A stretch of 64,000 nt of DNA from positions 2,728,001-2,792,000 of the forward strand of contig NZ_CP134145.1 of NCBI RefSeq assembly GCF_031583595.1. The letters run 5' to 3'. The stretch is from Thalassotalea psychrophila. Lineage in GTDB: Bacteria; Pseudomonadota; Gammaproteobacteria; Enterobacterales; Alteromonadaceae. Of the stretch, positions 18,983 through 28,593 are shown in pieces. The notes beneath the pieces were generated by a model. That model was not told the origin of the DNA and searched no databases. It saw nothing but the letters and a program-made list of their open reading frames with translations. The position numbers and the translations under genes are program-made. Within the stretch, counting starts at the first letter, position 1; each line of letters opens with the position of its first letter.

Positions 18983-19204
18983 ATGCTTTCCGAACATTTA
19001 GAACTTATAGAAACAATTGGTTTAAATTTATTTTTTGTCGCAATATTTTTTTTCATCGGTATGTCAATTCATGATGTGATGAACAAAAACGACGTGCCTA
19101 AAAAAGGCAAATTTGTTGTATATTTGGTTTTATTTTTAGGGTGTGCCGGATTTATCGCCAAAGGTGTGATCCAGATCATTTGGGAAAGTAATGGAATAGG
19201 CTAA
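18983..19204 (+). CDS. DUF2788 membrane protein
   Basis: 73 residues from the ATG at 18983; an upstream in-frame ATG at 18938 would add 15 residues unlike the family. There are two membrane helices ('IGLNLFFVAIFFFIGMSIHDV' and 'YLVLFLGCAGFIAKGVIQIIW'), separated by a short basic loop containing 'NDVPKKGKF'. The function is unknown. It lies 4 bases before ybfE and close to fldA, a conserved neighbourhood in Alteromonadales and Vibrionales. Confidence 0.75.
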   Translation: MLSEHLELIETIGLNLFFVAIFFFIGMSIHDVMNKNDVPKKGKFVVYLVLFLGCAGFIAKGVIQIIWESNGIG

Positions 19205-19208
19205 AATT

Positions 19209-19484
19209 ATGGCAAAAGAAGTAACAGATTTAACAACGATAGATTTATTTGTTGATGAAAAGCGCCCAGGTCGTCCAAAGACCAACCCATATTCCAGGGA
19301 AGTGCAGGTAAAAATCAACAAGCGTAATCAAGTTAAACGAGACAAAAGTAAAGGCTTGAAACGAGTAGAATTTAAACTACATCATGAAGTTTTTGCACAG
19401 TTAGACACATTAGCTAAAGATAAAGGTGTTAGTCGCAGTGAATTAATTGAATCACTGATCATTGACGCATTAGCAACAGATTAA
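19209..19484 (+). CDS. ybfE: YbfE-like, LexA-regulated family protein
   Basis: 91 residues. A basic N-terminal half with 'RPGRPKTNPYSREVQVKINK' is followed by a ribbon-helix-helix-like stretch ('RVEFKLHHEVFAQLDTLA', then 'GVSRSELIESLIIDAL'), suggesting a DNA-binding protein. The E. coli homologue is in the LexA regulon; no CTGT-N8-ACAG box is visible upstream here, so that regulation is not supported. It sits 4 bases after DUF2788 and 62 bases before fldA. Confidence 0.8.
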   Translation: MAKEVTDLTTIDLFVDEKRPGRPKTNPYSREVQVKINKRNQVKRDKSKGLKRVEFKLHHEVFAQLDTLAKDKGVSRSELIESLIIDALATD

Positions 19485-19546
19485 ATTAATTGAATCAATA
19501 AGTTCAATTAGTCAAAGTAATTTAGAAAATTTAAGGGTTTACAAAC

Positions 19547-20074
19547 ATGGCAACTGTCGGACTTTTTTTTGGTAGTGACACTGGTAACACTGAAGCTGTA
19601 GCCAAAATGATCCAGAAAAAACTGGGTAAAAAGAACGTTGATGTTAAAGATATCGCAAAAAGCACGAAAGAAGATATCGCTGAATTTGATCTTCTTATTT
19701 TAGGTATCCCTACTTGGTACTACGGTGAAAACCAATGTGACTGGGATGACTTTTTACCTGAATTAGAAGAAATTGATTTTAACGATAAACTTGTTGCTAT
19801 CTTTGGTCTTGGTGATCAAGAAGATTATGCAGAATACTTTGTTGATGCAATGTGCCCTCTCCGTGATATTTGTGAAGCAAAAGGCGCGATTATGGTAGGC
19901 CAATGGTCTACTGCAGGTTATGAATTTGAAGCGTCTAAAGCACTCGTTGATGAAAATAACTTTATTGGTTTAGCATTAGATGATGACCGCCAACCTGAAT
20001 TAACCGAGCAACGTATTGATGCATGGCTTGAACAGTTAAACGATGAAATGTGTTTAGCTGAGTTATTAGATTAA
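19547..20074 (+). CDS. fldA: Flavodoxin, long-chain
   Basis: 175 residues, the size of long-chain flavodoxins. The FMN phosphate loop is 'FGSDTGNTEAVAK' at residues 8-20, aromatic ring contacts are in 'TWYYGENQCDWDDF', and 'GLGDQEDYAEYF' forms the second FMN loop. It carries low-potential electrons, for example to methionine synthase, biotin synthase and IspG/IspH. It precedes fur, as in E. coli, and is followed by its own strong terminator. Confidence 0.95.
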   Translation: MATVGLFFGSDTGNTEAVAKMIQKKLGKKNVDVKDIAKSTKEDIAEFDLLILGIPTWYYGENQCDWDDFLPELEEIDFNDKLVAIFGLGDQEDYAEYFVDAMCPLRDICEAKGAIMVGQWSTAGYEFEASKALVDENNFIGLALDDDRQPELTEQRIDAWLEQLNDEMCLAELLD

Positions 20075-20095
20075 TTCCACCTCACCGCTTATCTA

Positions 20096-20128
20096 AAAAG
20101 CTCTGCACTGCAGAGCTTTTCTTTTTTT
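20096..20128 (+). terminator. Rho-independent terminator after fldA
   Basis: The stem AAAAGCTCTGC/GCAGAGCTTTT with a 3-base loop is followed by CTTTTTTT. Confidence 0.93.
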
Positions 20129-20216
20129 AGTCCTTTCTCATGCATCACTTCTAAACTTGTTACTCACTAATGATCTTTACTTTAACTATTCTTATTGAGT
20201 AATTTTATTAGCTAAT

Positions 20217-20231
20217 TGCAAATAATTATCA
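20217..20231 (+). promoter_or_regulatory. Putative Fur box upstream of fur
   Basis: The 15-mer TGCAAATAATTATCA matches the 7-1-7 Fur consensus TGATAATnATTATCA at 12 of 14 positions, with the right half perfect. It lies 71 bases before the fur start, which would fit autorepression by Fur-Fe2+. Sites of this quality can arise by chance in AT-rich DNA. Confidence 0.5.
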
Positions 20232-20301
20232 ATTAGCTCTTTTAACCTTTTAAGTTAATCCCTATAATTTGTCTAACTTATTTATAAAGAAGCACGTATC
20301 A

Positions 20302-20745
20302 ATGCCTGAGCAAAATGAAGAATTAAAAAGAGCTGGCCTTAAGGTAACCTTACCCCGAGTTAAAATTTTAGATATTTTACAACATCCTGAAAATCAACAT
20401 ATCAGTGCTGAAGATGTGTTTAAAATTTTATTAGACCATAACGAAGAAATTGGTTTAGCAACTGTATATCGTGTCTTAAATCAGTTTGATGACGCTGGCA
20501 TTGTAACTCGCCATCACTTTGAAGGTGGTAAGTCAGTTTTTGAATTGACTCAAAAAGCTCACCATGATCATCTTGTTTGTTTAAATTGCGGTAAAGTTGT
20601 TGAGTTTGAAGATGATGTAATTGAGCAGCGCCAATTAGACATTGCAAATGATCACAAAATTAAACTTACCAACCATAGCTTATATTTATATGGTGAATGT
20701 GAAGATGAAGTGGCTTGTGAAAAATACCGTTTAGATCACTTATAG
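20302..20745 (+). CDS. fur: Ferric uptake regulator Fur
   Basis: 147 residues from the ATG at 20302, which gives the usual N-terminus 'MPEQNEELKRAGLKVTLPR'; an upstream TTG at 20269 is rejected. The winged helix spans about residues 1-80, with recognition helix 'GLATVYRVLNQFDDAGI'. Metal-binding residues are seen in 'HHDHLVCLNCGKVVEFED' and in the C-terminal Cys region 'GECEDEVACEK'. It represses iron uptake genes when bound to Fe2+. A plausible Fur box lies upstream. Confidence 0.95.
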   Translation: MPEQNEELKRAGLKVTLPRVKILDILQHPENQHISAEDVFKILLDHNEEIGLATVYRVLNQFDDAGIVTRHHFEGGKSVFELTQKAHHDHLVCLNCGKVVEFEDDVIEQRQLDIANDHKIKLTNHSLYLYGECEDEVACEKYRLDHL

Positions 20746-20767
20746 CCTCGTTTCGATAAAACAAAAA

Positions 20768-20797
20768 CAAAAAGCCTGCTAAATGCAGGCTTTTCTT
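20768..20797. terminator. Bidirectional terminator between fur and glnS
   Basis: The stem AAAAGCCTGC/GCAGGCTTTT with a 5-base loop is A-rich on the left and T-rich on the right. It lies between convergent genes. Confidence 0.9.
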
Positions 20798-20848
20798 ATT
20801 TCAGGGAAGAAAGCAGTAATACTACTTTCTTAATTATTCACTTATGCG

Positions 20849-22519
20849 TTACTGACCTGACTTAGCCCAAGTATCACGTAATCCAACAGTGCGGTTAAAT
20901 ACTAACTTATCAGCCATTGCATCTTTGTTATCTAAACAGAAGTAACCTTGACGCTCAAATTGATACGCCTGCTCTGGTTTAGCATGTACAAGTGATGGCT
21001 CTACTTTTGCATTATTAATAGTAACCAATGATTCTGGATTCATTACTGAATGAAAATCTTCTTCTGCACCTGGATTTGGCACTGTAAATAATCGTTCGTA
21101 TAAACGTACTTCAGCATCTACAGCTTCGTTAGCTGAAACCCAATGTATAACGCCTTTCGGTTTTGTACCATCAGTAGGGTTTTTACCTAATGTTTCGCTG
21201 TTATAAGTACAGTAAACAGTTGTTACATTACCATCTTCGTCTTTATCACAACGAACAGCAGTTATGACATAAGCTCCACGTAAACGAACGGCTTTATCTA
21301 TTACCAGGCGTTTGTATTTCTTATTCGCCTCTTCACGGAAATCTTCAGCTTCAATGTAGAGCTCTTTGCTAAATGGAACAATACGAGTACCTTGTTCTTC
21401 ATCACTAGGGTGATTTTTAACATTTAGTTCTTCCACTTGCCCTTCAGGGTAGTTTTCAATAACCAGTTTAATTGGGTCTAAAACGGCCATAGCACGTGGT
21501 GCATTATCATTTAAATCTTCGCGAATACAGGCTTCTAAAACACTTATTTCTACTGTATTTTCCATTTTAGTAACGCCAATGCGTTTAGCGAATTCACGCA
21601 TAGATGCGGGAGTATAACCTCGACGGCGATAAGCTGCGATGGTTGGCATACGAGGATCATCCCAACCGTTGACTAAATTCTCAGTCACTAATTGGTTTAA
21701 TTTACGCTTACTCATTACTGTGTATTCTAGGTTTAAACGTGAAAACTCATACTGATGCGGTTGTGTTTCTATTGTAATGTTTTCAATAACCCAGTCGTAT
21801 AAACGACGGTTATCTTGAAACTCTAGTGTACAAAGAGAATGAGTAATGCCTTCAATAGCATCAGAGATACAATGGGTAAAATCATACATTGGGTAAATAC
21901 ACCATTTATCACCGGTTTGGTGATGATGAGCGAATTTAACACGATATATTACTGGGTCTCGCATACAAATAAAGCTCGAGGCCATATCTATTTTAGCTCT
22001 TAATGAACATTCACCTTCTTTAAACTCACCGTTTTTCATTTTTTCAAATAACGCTAAGTTTTCTTCAACAGAAGTATCTCGGTAAGGGCTGTGCTTACCT
22101 GGTGCGTTTAGTGGCCCGCGATATTCACGCACTTCATCTGGTGTTAAGAAACACACAAACGCTAAACCTTTTTCAATAAGCTCTTTCGCATAAGCGTAAA
22201 GTTGATCAAAGTAGTTTGAAGAATAACGAACATCTCCTGCCCACTCAAAGCCTAACCATTGCACATCTTTTTGAATTGAATGAACGTAATCAATATCTTC
22301 TTTTTCAGGGTTAGTATCATCAAAGCGTAAGTTACATAAGCCTTGATAATCTTTTGCAATACCAAAGTTTAAGCAAATAGATTTTGCATGGCCAATATGC
22401 AGGTAACCATTTGGCTCTGGCGGGAAACGAGTTTGCACAGCAGTATGCTTACCACTGTCTATATCTGCATCAATGATATTACGTATAAAATTGCTAGGAC
22501 GGTTTTCAACTTCCGACAT
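20849..22519 (-). CDS. glnS: Glutamine-tRNA ligase
   Basis: 556 residues. '[15 protein letters not shown]' holds the class I HIGH motif (near residue 40) and 'VMSKRKL' (near 270) the KMSKS loop. Two anticodon-binding beta-barrel domains follow. It charges tRNA-Gln with glutamine in the cytoplasm. The length and motifs match E. coli GlnS, and it is not the GluRS type. It is a monocistronic minus-strand gene convergent with fur. Confidence 0.97.
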   Translation of the reverse strand: MSEVENRPSNFIRNIIDADIDSGKHTAVQTRFPPEPNGYLHIGHAKSICLNFGIAKDYQGLCNLRFDDTNPEKEDIDYVHSIQKDVQWLGFEWAGDVRYSSNYFDQLYAYAKELIEKGLAFVCFLTPDEVREYRGPLNAPGKHSPYRDTSVEENLALFEKMKNGEFKEGECSLRAKIDMASSFICMRDPVIYRVKFAHHHQTGDKWCIYPMYDFTHCISDAIEGITHSLCTLEFQDNRRLYDWVIENITIETQPHQYEFSRLNLEYTVMSKRKLNQLVTENLVNGWDDPRMPTIAAYRRRGYTPASMREFAKRIGVTKMENTVEISVLEACIREDLNDNAPRAMAVLDPIKLVIENYPEGQVEELNVKNHPSDEEQGTRIVPFSKELYIEAEDFREEANKKYKRLVIDKAVRLRGAYVITAVRCDKDEDGNVTTVYCTYNSETLGKNPTDGTKPKGVIHWVSANEAVDAEVRLYERLFTVPNPGAEEDFHSVMNPESLVTINNAKVEPSLVHAKPEQAYQFERQGYFCLDNKDAMADKLVFNRTVGLRDTWAKSGQ

Positions 22520-22692
22520 CTAGTGAACCTCAAAAAAAAGTGAATAGGAAACATTATAACAACTGTTTTATTTATCTTATAGAGTTAACCTCACTATTCA
22601 GGAATAATTTTATAAAATAACCATCAGTTTTCTCTTTGCTTTATTATTTAATGACCTAAGTAACACTAAGGTGATAAAATCACCTCAATATA

Positions 22693-24423
22693 ATGCATTC
22701 ATTAAATAACAGTTTTATCATGACTCAAACCATATCGGATCAGTGTTTAACCTCATTCTCAAAAGATACTACCCTGATCCCTCTTCCTGAGCGATTCACC
22801 TACCCGTTTTACTATCAAGCTCATCCTTTAGCTAAATTAGCCGTAGAACAATTACAGCAACATTTAATTAGTCAAACCGATTGGCAACATGATTTTGGTG
22901 TAGATAAAAAAGGTGAACTTATGCCTTTGAACAATGCTATAGGAAAGATGTTTGGCGTATTAATTGTAAAAACGAAGACTGGCGAGCTTGGCTTTTTGTC
23001 AACCTTCTCTGGTTATTTAGCTAATAGTAATAACCTAGCTAACTTTGTTCCGCCTATATTTGATTTATTAACAAGAGACACATTCTTTCAAACTGAAATA
23101 GCTCTTATCGAAAAGGTATACAGTGAATATGAAACATTAAGAAACAATCCTATAATAATGCAATTACAGGCAGTTAAGCACAAAGAAGTTAGCAATTTCA
23201 ACACACATTTAAGTGAATATAAACAGCAGGTTAATATAGCCAAAGAGCAGCGTAAACAACAACGAATACAAGCTGAAGAGAACTTGTCTGAACAGCAGAG
23301 GAGTGAACTTTTTAAAAACCTTGGCCAACAGAGTATTAACGAAAGTTTTGAGTTACGAGACTTAAAACGTTATTGGCAAAACCGCATTGATAATGCTAGC
23401 AATGAACTGGAAACTGCAGAGCAACAATTAGCTGACTTATTAAAAACTCACAAAAAACTGAATAACAAATTGCAAAAACAACAGTTTTCACAATATCAGC
23501 TTTTAAACGCACAAGGCATACGCAAAGATCTTAATGATATATTCTTAGATACACCATTTAAAGTTCCACCATCGGGGGCTGGAGAGTGTGCTATTCCTAA
23601 ACTGTTGCAATATGCATTTAGCAAAAATTTAACACCTATTGCTATGGCTGAATTTTGGTGGGGACAATCACCTAAAACACAAGTGAGACAGCATAAGAAG
23701 TTTTATCCACCTTGTTACAGTAAGTGCCAAGCGATTATTAAGCATATGTTGGAGGGGTTAGAAGTTGACGAAAATCCTCTTTTGATTAACCCCGCTGAAC
23801 ACTTAGACTTATCAATTATTTATCAAGACCAAGATATCGTGGTAGTAAATAAACCTTCAGGGCTACTCTCTGTTCCAGGTAAATCAATAAATGACTCGGT
23901 ATACACACGAATTAAAGCGCAATTCCCACAAGCAACAGGTCCATTAATCGTTCACCGCTTAGATATGTCGACATCTGGAGTTATGGTGTTAGCACTAAAT
24001 AGCCGAGCGAATAAAGCATTACAACAACAATTTATCGAACGTAGTACAAAGAAATCTTATGTTGCAGTGGTAGACGGAACTGTAGAACAAGACTCAGGCG
24101 AAATAACCCTTCCCCTTACTTTAGACATTCATGATAGGCCAAGGCAAAAAGTATGCTTTGATACAGGAAAGTCTGCATATACAACCTATAGAGTATTAGA
24201 GCGCTTTGATAACAAAACCCGCTTACAACTATTCCCAAAGACAGGAAGAACCCATCAATTACGTGTACATTGCGCTCACATTCTTGGCTTGAATATGGCG
24301 ATTACTGGCGATGACCATTATGGAGATAAAGCAGATAGACTGCACTTACATGCACAATTTTTAGCGTTTGAGCACCCTATCACTCGCCAACCATTAAGCT
24401 TTAATGTGGACAGTGAATTTTAA
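22693..24423 (+). CDS. RluA-family pseudouridine synthase with long N-terminal extension
   Basis: 576 residues, more than twice the size of RluA or TruC. The catalytic domain lies about residues 375-575: 'VVVNKPSGLLSVPG', then 'HRLDMSTSGVMVL' with catalytic Asp424, then 'GRTHQLRVHCAHI'. The first 370 residues have no pseudouridine synthase motif; about 165-280 are rich in Gln, Glu and Lys with heptad-like spacing and probably form a coiled coil. The enzyme isomerises uridine in rRNA or tRNA; the target is not deducible. The ATG at 22693 lacks a clear ribosome site, and 22720 is an alternative start. Confidence 0.85.
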   Translation: MHSLNNSFIMTQTISDQCLTSFSKDTTLIPLPERFTYPFYYQAHPLAKLAVEQLQQHLISQTDWQHDFGVDKKGELMPLNNAIGKMFGVLIVKTKTGELGFLSTFSGYLANSNNLANFVPPIFDLLTRDTFFQTEIALIEKVYSEYETLRNNPIIMQLQAVKHKEVSNFNTHLSEYKQQVNIAKEQRKQQRIQAEENLSEQQRSELFKNLGQQSINESFELRDLKRYWQNRIDNASNELETAEQQLADLLKTHKKLNNKLQKQQFSQYQLLNAQGIRKDLNDIFLDTPFKVPPSGAGECAIPKLLQYAFSKNLTPIAMAEFWWGQSPKTQVRQHKKFYPPCYSKCQAIIKHMLEGLEVDENPLLINPAEHLDLSIIYQDQDIVVVNKPSGLLSVPGKSINDSVYTRIKAQFPQATGPLIVHRLDMSTSGVMVLALNSRANKALQQQFIERSTKKSYVAVVDGTVEQDSGEITLPLTLDIHDRPRQKVCFDTGKSAYTTYRVLERFDNKTRLQLFPKTGRTHQLRVHCAHILGLNMAITGDDHYGDKADRLHLHAQFLAFEHPITRQPLSFNVDSEF

Positions 24424-24491
24424 CTTTAGATATTAGACTTATTAATGAGTGACAGAATAGTCCCAGTGTCAGCTGAAGTCATAGCTTATAT

Positions 24492-24785
24492 TCACCCACA
24501 AACTAATTTTTCTTCACCTAAGTGGTAGGTATTATTTGTTAAAACATAGGCTCCTGATACAACTCCTGATGCCAACATTGTAATAGGAGATACAAGAATG
24601 CCACTTATAGAGTAGTAATTTCCGGAGCCTTCACCATTTAAGTTTACCACTTTCAAAGTCTTCTTATCGCTTGATATATAGCATCTTTGAGTATGCCCTT
24701 CATCCTTCACGGGGAGAACAACACACCCATATACAGCTACCGTAATTAATAAAACAATAAAATTTCTCATAAAGCCCCTTTTCAT
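24492..24785 (-). CDS. Small hypothetical lipoprotein
   Basis: 97 residues (92 if it starts at the ATG at 24770, which has the better AGGGG site). A hydrophobic N-terminus ends in 'AVYGC', a lipobox-like site. The rest is small, with two Cys and a Gly/Ser/Ala-rich hydrophobic patch ('GILVSPITMLASGVVSGAYV'). I do not recognise the family. It is the last of a run of minus-strand genes that starts with the PilC-like gene. Confidence 0.55.
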   Translation of the reverse strand: MKRGFMRNFIVLLITVAVYGCVVLPVKDEGHTQRCYISSDKKTLKVVNLNGEGSGNYYSISGILVSPITMLASGVVSGAYVLTNNTYHLGEEKLVCG

Positions 24786-24845
24786 ATTAATTCCATTTAT
24801 ATAGTTTTTTATACCCTAAGATACCCTACAGAATAAAGTTAGATT

Positions 24846-25637
24846 TTATTTTATACACGCAGTAATTTTTTGACAAAGCTGAGCATACTCGTCTTTTGCT
24901 GAGGCAATGCCTTGCTGCTTTGCTAATTCAAACCAATATAAAGCCCGCTCCAAGTTAACTTCTACTGCTTCTCCATCTCGATACATTTGGGCCAAACTGA
25001 TTTGAGAATAAGGATTACCTTTTTCAGCTGCTTGTTCAAACAAGCGAAAAGCTTCCTTCCAATCCTTTTCATATCCCATACTTCCTTGATAATAAGAAAT
25101 TGCTAGTTGATTCTCCTGAGTGCCTATTCGATATTTTTGTTTTTTAATTAAATTATGTTTAGGCCTCGCAATAATTATTCCTCCATATAAGTGCATGCCA
25201 TCATTAGAACGACCTACTTCAGGTACTCCGCCATTAAAATAAAGGTTTTCAAGCTGCGATTTAGAGATTTTGAATATTTTATTTGAGAAAAAGTTGTGAG
25301 TTAGAAGTTTATCAGTACGAATCCCTTTAATTGCTTCATTTATTCGCAAATATATAAAGTTACTCTCTTTTAAATAAACATGTTTTTCGTCAACAGATGC
25401 GACTTGAGTGATTATATACTTTTCGCGTAGGCGGCTCTGGTTATCTAATACTTCTTTATCGATGATATAAACATCATTAAGCAGCGGATTTTTTATTTGA
25501 TTATACTCAAACTTTTGCTGTGCTTTGAAGTATTTCATTGCAGCAAATGATATCGAAGCTACCAGTGCGGGTAATAATAAAAGCATTAATAGAATTGTTT
25601 TTTTATGTTTAAAATAAATCTTATTAAACTCAATCAT
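24846..25637 (-). CDS. Membrane-anchored Sel1-repeat protein
   Basis: 263 residues. One membrane helix near residues 14-35 anchors it, with the bulk outside the cytoplasm. Residues about 35-165 are not recognised. The C-terminal 90 residues hold two Sel1-like repeats ('AFRLFEQAAEKGNPYSQISLAQMYRDG' is split here as consecutive motifs, then 'LERALYWFELAKQQG'). Sel1 repeats usually mediate protein contacts. The start has AGGGAT 5 bases upstream. It follows the TPR gene by 32 bases, so the two probably share a transcript. Confidence 0.65.
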   Translation of the reverse strand: MIEFNKIYFKHKKTILLMLLLLPALVASISFAAMKYFKAQQKFEYNQIKNPLLNDVYIIDKEVLDNQSRLREKYIITQVASVDEKHVYLKESNFIYLRINEAIKGIRTDKLLTHNFFSNKIFKISKSQLENLYFNGGVPEVGRSNDGMHLYGGIIIARPKHNLIKKQKYRIGTQENQLAISYYQGSMGYEKDWKEAFRLFEQAAEKGNPYSQISLAQMYRDGEAVEVNLERALYWFELAKQQGIASAKDEYAQLCQKITACIK

Positions 25638-25669
25638 TTTTATCCCTATTGATTGTCTTTTTAATGTTT

Positions 25670-26089
25670 TTATGAATTTTTAAGCTCTTCCAACAAATCA
25701 TGGATCTCAGCTTTTAATTCTTTATCAATAATTTTATTACAACTGATTTTAGCTTTTTCTAAATGCTCAATAGCACCTGTTTTATCACCTAACTCTACTT
25801 TTAATGTAGCAATTGAGTATCCAATAGATGAACGGAAATCTTTAGAGTTAATTGCTTCAGCTTTAACTAAAGCATGCTCGTAAATAGTAACAGCCAATGC
25901 TAAGTCATTAGTAAGATCGGCAAGAGTTTCCCACTGCACAGGATGGTCTTTACCGGTATTTTCATTATCTTCACATAGTTGTTTTAATTCTAAATAATAA
26001 CCATCAAATTTGCTTTGATTATTTTCTTGATCAGCCGCCATTAAGCTATCAGTAAGGGAAAGTACTCTCTTATATATTTTGGTATTCAT
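25670..26089 (-). CDS. Small TPR-like protein
   Basis: 139 residues, all helical. A tetratricopeptide-like pair is visible at about residues 65-130 ('ALAVTIYEHALVKAEAI' and 'GDKTGAIEHLEKAKISC'). There is no signal peptide, so it is probably cytoplasmic. The family is not recognised. It precedes the Sel1 gene and follows a probable terminator behind the pilin gene. Confidence 0.6.
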   Translation of the reverse strand: MNTKIYKRVLSLTDSLMAADQENNQSKFDGYYLELKQLCEDNENTGKDHPVQWETLADLTNDLALAVTIYEHALVKAEAINSKDFRSSIGYSIATLKVELGDKTGAIEHLEKAKISCNKIIDKELKAEIHDLLEELKNS

Positions 26090-26190
26090 GTTGTGGCCTT
26101 AGCAATTATGGTTAACAAAGAATCAAGGGCTGATTATAGAGCTTTTACAACAACTAAACAGAAATAGATGAAAAATATTCGACCCAATAC

Positions 26191-26215
26191 AAAAAAGGCT
26201 GCTTTCGCGACCTTT
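26191..26215 (-). terminator. Probable terminator after the pilin-like gene
   Basis: On the minus strand the arms AAAGG and CCTTT enclose an inner GC-GAAA-GC loop, with one mismatch and one wobble between; TTTTTTG follows. It separates the PilC-like/pilin pair from the TPR gene. Confidence 0.55.
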
Positions 26216-26252
26216 ATCATATATTTTTAAAGCTAAAGTTGTGGAAGATTGA

Positions 26253-26729
26253 TTACCCTCGACAGTCTCCTGACAAAAATACTTTATCGATATTGGTTTT
26301 ATTTTCACCTTGAGCAATTAAACCTTTAACGGGTTCATCGTAACCACAAAGCCAAGATATTGGACTAATAGGACTACCTTCTACCACTGCTGGCCGAAAA
26401 GAGAGATATTTGCCTTGAAGAGGCTCAGGTGCATCATTTCCAATTAATATATGAAAGGCACCATTTTCGACGGTCACGCTCTGTATTTTATTAGTCATAA
26501 GCTGAATAGGCTCAGGTAAGCCACTTTGTTCATTATCAGCTGGAAACGATAATTTATGAATGTAATACTCATTGATAGGACGTTTTAAGTTTCCTGCATA
26601 TGTCATTGGTTCAGTCATATGCGCTTTCATTATGTAATCAGTGTAAGCAGGTAAAGATACAGACGCTAAAATACCTATGATTGCAACAACAATCATTAAT
26701 TCAATTAAAGTAAACCCTTTGTGATTCAT
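26253..26729 (-). CDS. Type IV pilin-like (prepilin) protein
   Basis: 158 residues. The leader 'MNHKG' precedes '[19 protein letters not shown]', a classic class III signal with Phe+1 and Glu5. Two C-terminal Cys could form the pilin disulfide (near residues 128 and 156). A prepilin peptidase (PilD) would cleave and methylate it. It overlaps the PilC-like gene by 4 bases (ATGA), so the two are co-translated. No ATPase, PilD or secretin gene is near. It could be a minor pilin, a pseudopilin or the major pilin of an accessory system. Confidence 0.85.
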   Translation of the reverse strand: MNHKGFTLIELMIVVAIIGILASVSLPAYTDYIMKAHMTEPMTYAGNLKRPINEYYIHKLSFPADNEQSGLPEPIQLMTNKIQSVTVENGAFHILIGNDAPEPLQGKYLSFRPAVVEGSPISPISWLCGYDEPVKGLIAQGENKTNIDKVFLSGDCRG

Positions 26730-27568
26730 GAAATTACAGCTCCTAATGAAAATATTGGTGTGTACATAGCCGTGATTAAATAGCCTATAGCTAGATATAA
26801 AGCCATTTGCAAAATGCTAAAATAACGATTAAAGAGTTTGTTAAAGTCAGGCTCGATACTCATTTTTATGTCAACGACAAAGCCCTTGAATTCATCTGAT
26901 AATTCTATATTTTGATATTTTAAGTCAGTAAGCGTACTAAGTGTTTTTGATGAGTTTTTACCAAGAGCTATATCGATAGGGGCTAGCACTAATTCACTTA
27001 ATCGGCATAAATTACTATTCATTTTATTTGAAAACAATTTACTCCCCATTTGTTTACGAGAAACTAATTGTTCATCTAAGTTTTTAGATTTTCGAATTAA
27101 AATAAAAACTAGGATGAAGAACAAACTAAAAAATAATGTGGAGAAAACATAAATTGTATCAAACGCTAAAACTTTAGCTGCTACCTCGCCGTCAAACAAT
27201 CGATAAACTTCAAAATAATTTGGTAGCACATATACTTTAAAAATTGAGCCAACGATAAAATAAATTATCGCTAACGCGATCATATAATTTGTTTTCTGAT
27301 GTTGTTTAACTAGCATCGATTCGTTAAAGCTGACTTCACTCATATCAACTGCGTTATAACTTTTCAAACACTCTAATAATTTATCGCTGCGGTTAATGAG
27401 TAATATCTCATCAAATAATCGAGCAGGAGCACCTGATAATTTAACTTTTTGAAAAAGTGAGGATACATCAAAGGCATCTAATGCCTTAATTGCTTGCTCA
27501 GGTGAAAGCCCAAGTTCAAGTTTTTTGGTTAAAAATCTACATTTGAAGTGGAAGTGGGACCAACTCAT
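26726..27568 (-). CDS. PilC/GspF-like platform protein with a single T2SF domain
   Basis: 280 residues. The N-terminal 90 residues are a soluble helical part ('[19 protein letters not shown]'). Membrane helices lie near residues 94-114 and 140-162, with '[15 protein letters not shown]' between them, which resembles the 'vvPkFaelF' motif of GspF/PilC. The C-terminus '[20 protein letters not shown]' matches the last PilC helix. Normal PilC has two T2SF domains (about 400 residues); this has one. PilC proteins anchor pilus assembly in the inner membrane. Similarity is by pattern only. Confidence 0.55.
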   Translation of the reverse strand: MSWSHFHFKCRFLTKKLELGLSPEQAIKALDAFDVSSLFQKVKLSGAPARLFDEILLINRSDKLLECLKSYNAVDMSEVSFNESMLVKQHQKTNYMIALAIIYFIVGSIFKVYVLPNYFEVYRLFDGEVAAKVLAFDTIYVFSTLFFSLFFILVFILIRKSKNLDEQLVSRKQMGSKLFSNKMNSNLCRLSELVLAPIDIALGKNSSKTLSTLTDLKYQNIELSDEFKGFVVDIKMSIEPDFNKLFNRYFSILQMALYLAIGYLITAMYTPIFSLGAVIS

Positions 27569-27671
27569 AATTCCATTTATCTTATTGTTATAATTAATAA
27601 ATACATTAATTCATCATGTAAATTTTATCAACTTTTGCGTTACTTAAGATTAAACTCCAAAGGATAAAAAC

Positions 27672-27698
27672 AAAAAAGGCCGCTAATAGCGACCTTTT
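27672..27698 (-). terminator. Terminator of sucCD
   Basis: On the minus strand AAAAGGTCGCTA/TAGCGGCCTTTT (one wobble) is followed by a T-run. It lies 22 bases past the sucD stop. Confidence 0.85.
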
Positions 27699-27720
27699 GT
27701 ACAGTGTTAACAAGTGGTGA

Positions 27721-28593
27721 TTACCAACCTGTTTTCTCTTTAAGAGCAACACCGATATCAGCTAGAGAGCGTACAGTTTTAACACCAGCAGCTTCTAATG
27801 CAGCAAATTTCTCATCAGCAGTACCTTTACCACCAGCGATAATTGCGCCAGCATGACCCATACGCTTACCTTCTGGAGCAGTAACACCAGCAATGTAAGA
27901 AACAACAGGCTTAGAAACGTTAGCTTTGATGTATTCAGCAGCTTCTTCTTCAGCAGTACCACCAATTTCACCAATCATAACGATTGCTTCAGTTTGGTCG
28001 TCTTTTTCGAACATTTCTAAAACGTCGATGAAGTTAGTACCAGGGATAGGGTCACCACCAATACCTACACAAGTAGATTGGCCGAAACCTGCATCAGTAG
28101 TTTGTTTAACGGCTTCGTACGTTAATGTACCAGAGCGAGAAACGATACCTACTTTACCTGGTAAGTGGATGTGACCTGGCATGATACCAATTTTGGTTTC
28201 GCCTGGAGTGATAACACCTGGACAGTTAGGGCCGATCATACGAGCGCCTGATTGTTCAAGTTTAACTTTCACATCTACCATGTCTAATGTAGGAATACCT
28301 TCAGTGATAGTAACGATTAACTCGATACCAGCATCGATAGCTTCTAAGATAGCATCTTTACAAAATGGTGCTGGAACGTAGATAACTGATGCAGTTGCGC
28401 CAGTTGCTTCTACAGCATCACGTACTGTGTTGAATACAGGAAGTCCTAAGTGTTCTTGACCGCCCTTGCCTGGTGATACACCACCAACCATTTGCGTACC
28501 GTAAGCAATTGCTTGCTCAGAGTGGAACGTACCTTGACCGCCAGTGAAACCTTGACAGATTACTTTAGTGTCTTTGTTAATTAATACAGACAT
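27721..28593 (-). CDS. sucD: Succinate-CoA ligase, ADP-forming, alpha subunit
   Basis: 290 residues. The N-terminal CoA-binding fold has '[15 protein letters not shown]', and '[12 protein letters not shown]' is a ligase-CoA motif. The active-site phosphohistidine is in '[11 protein letters not shown]' near residue 247. With SucC it converts succinyl-CoA to succinate with ATP synthesis. Its ATG shares one base with the sucC stop (TAATG), so the two are translationally coupled. Confidence 0.97.
   Translation of the reverse strand: MSVLINKDTKVICQGFTGGQGTFHSEQAIAYGTQMVGGVSPGKGGQEHLGLPVFNTVRDAVEATGATASVIYVPAPFCKDAILEAIDAGIELIVTITEGIPTLDMVDVKVKLEQSGARMIGPNCPGVITPGETKIGIMPGHIHLPGKVGIVSRSGTLTYEAVKQTTDAGFGQSTCVGIGGDPIPGTNFIDVLEMFEKDDQTEAIVMIGEIGGTAEEEAAEYIKANVSKPVVSYIAGVTAPEGKRMGHAGAIIAGGKGTADEKFAALEAAGVKTVRSLADIGVALKEKTGW

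Noticed and set aside
18825..19208. LexA box in front of the ybfE-like gene
   Set aside because: No CTGT-N8-ACAG or close variant is visible despite LexA control of the E. coli homologue.
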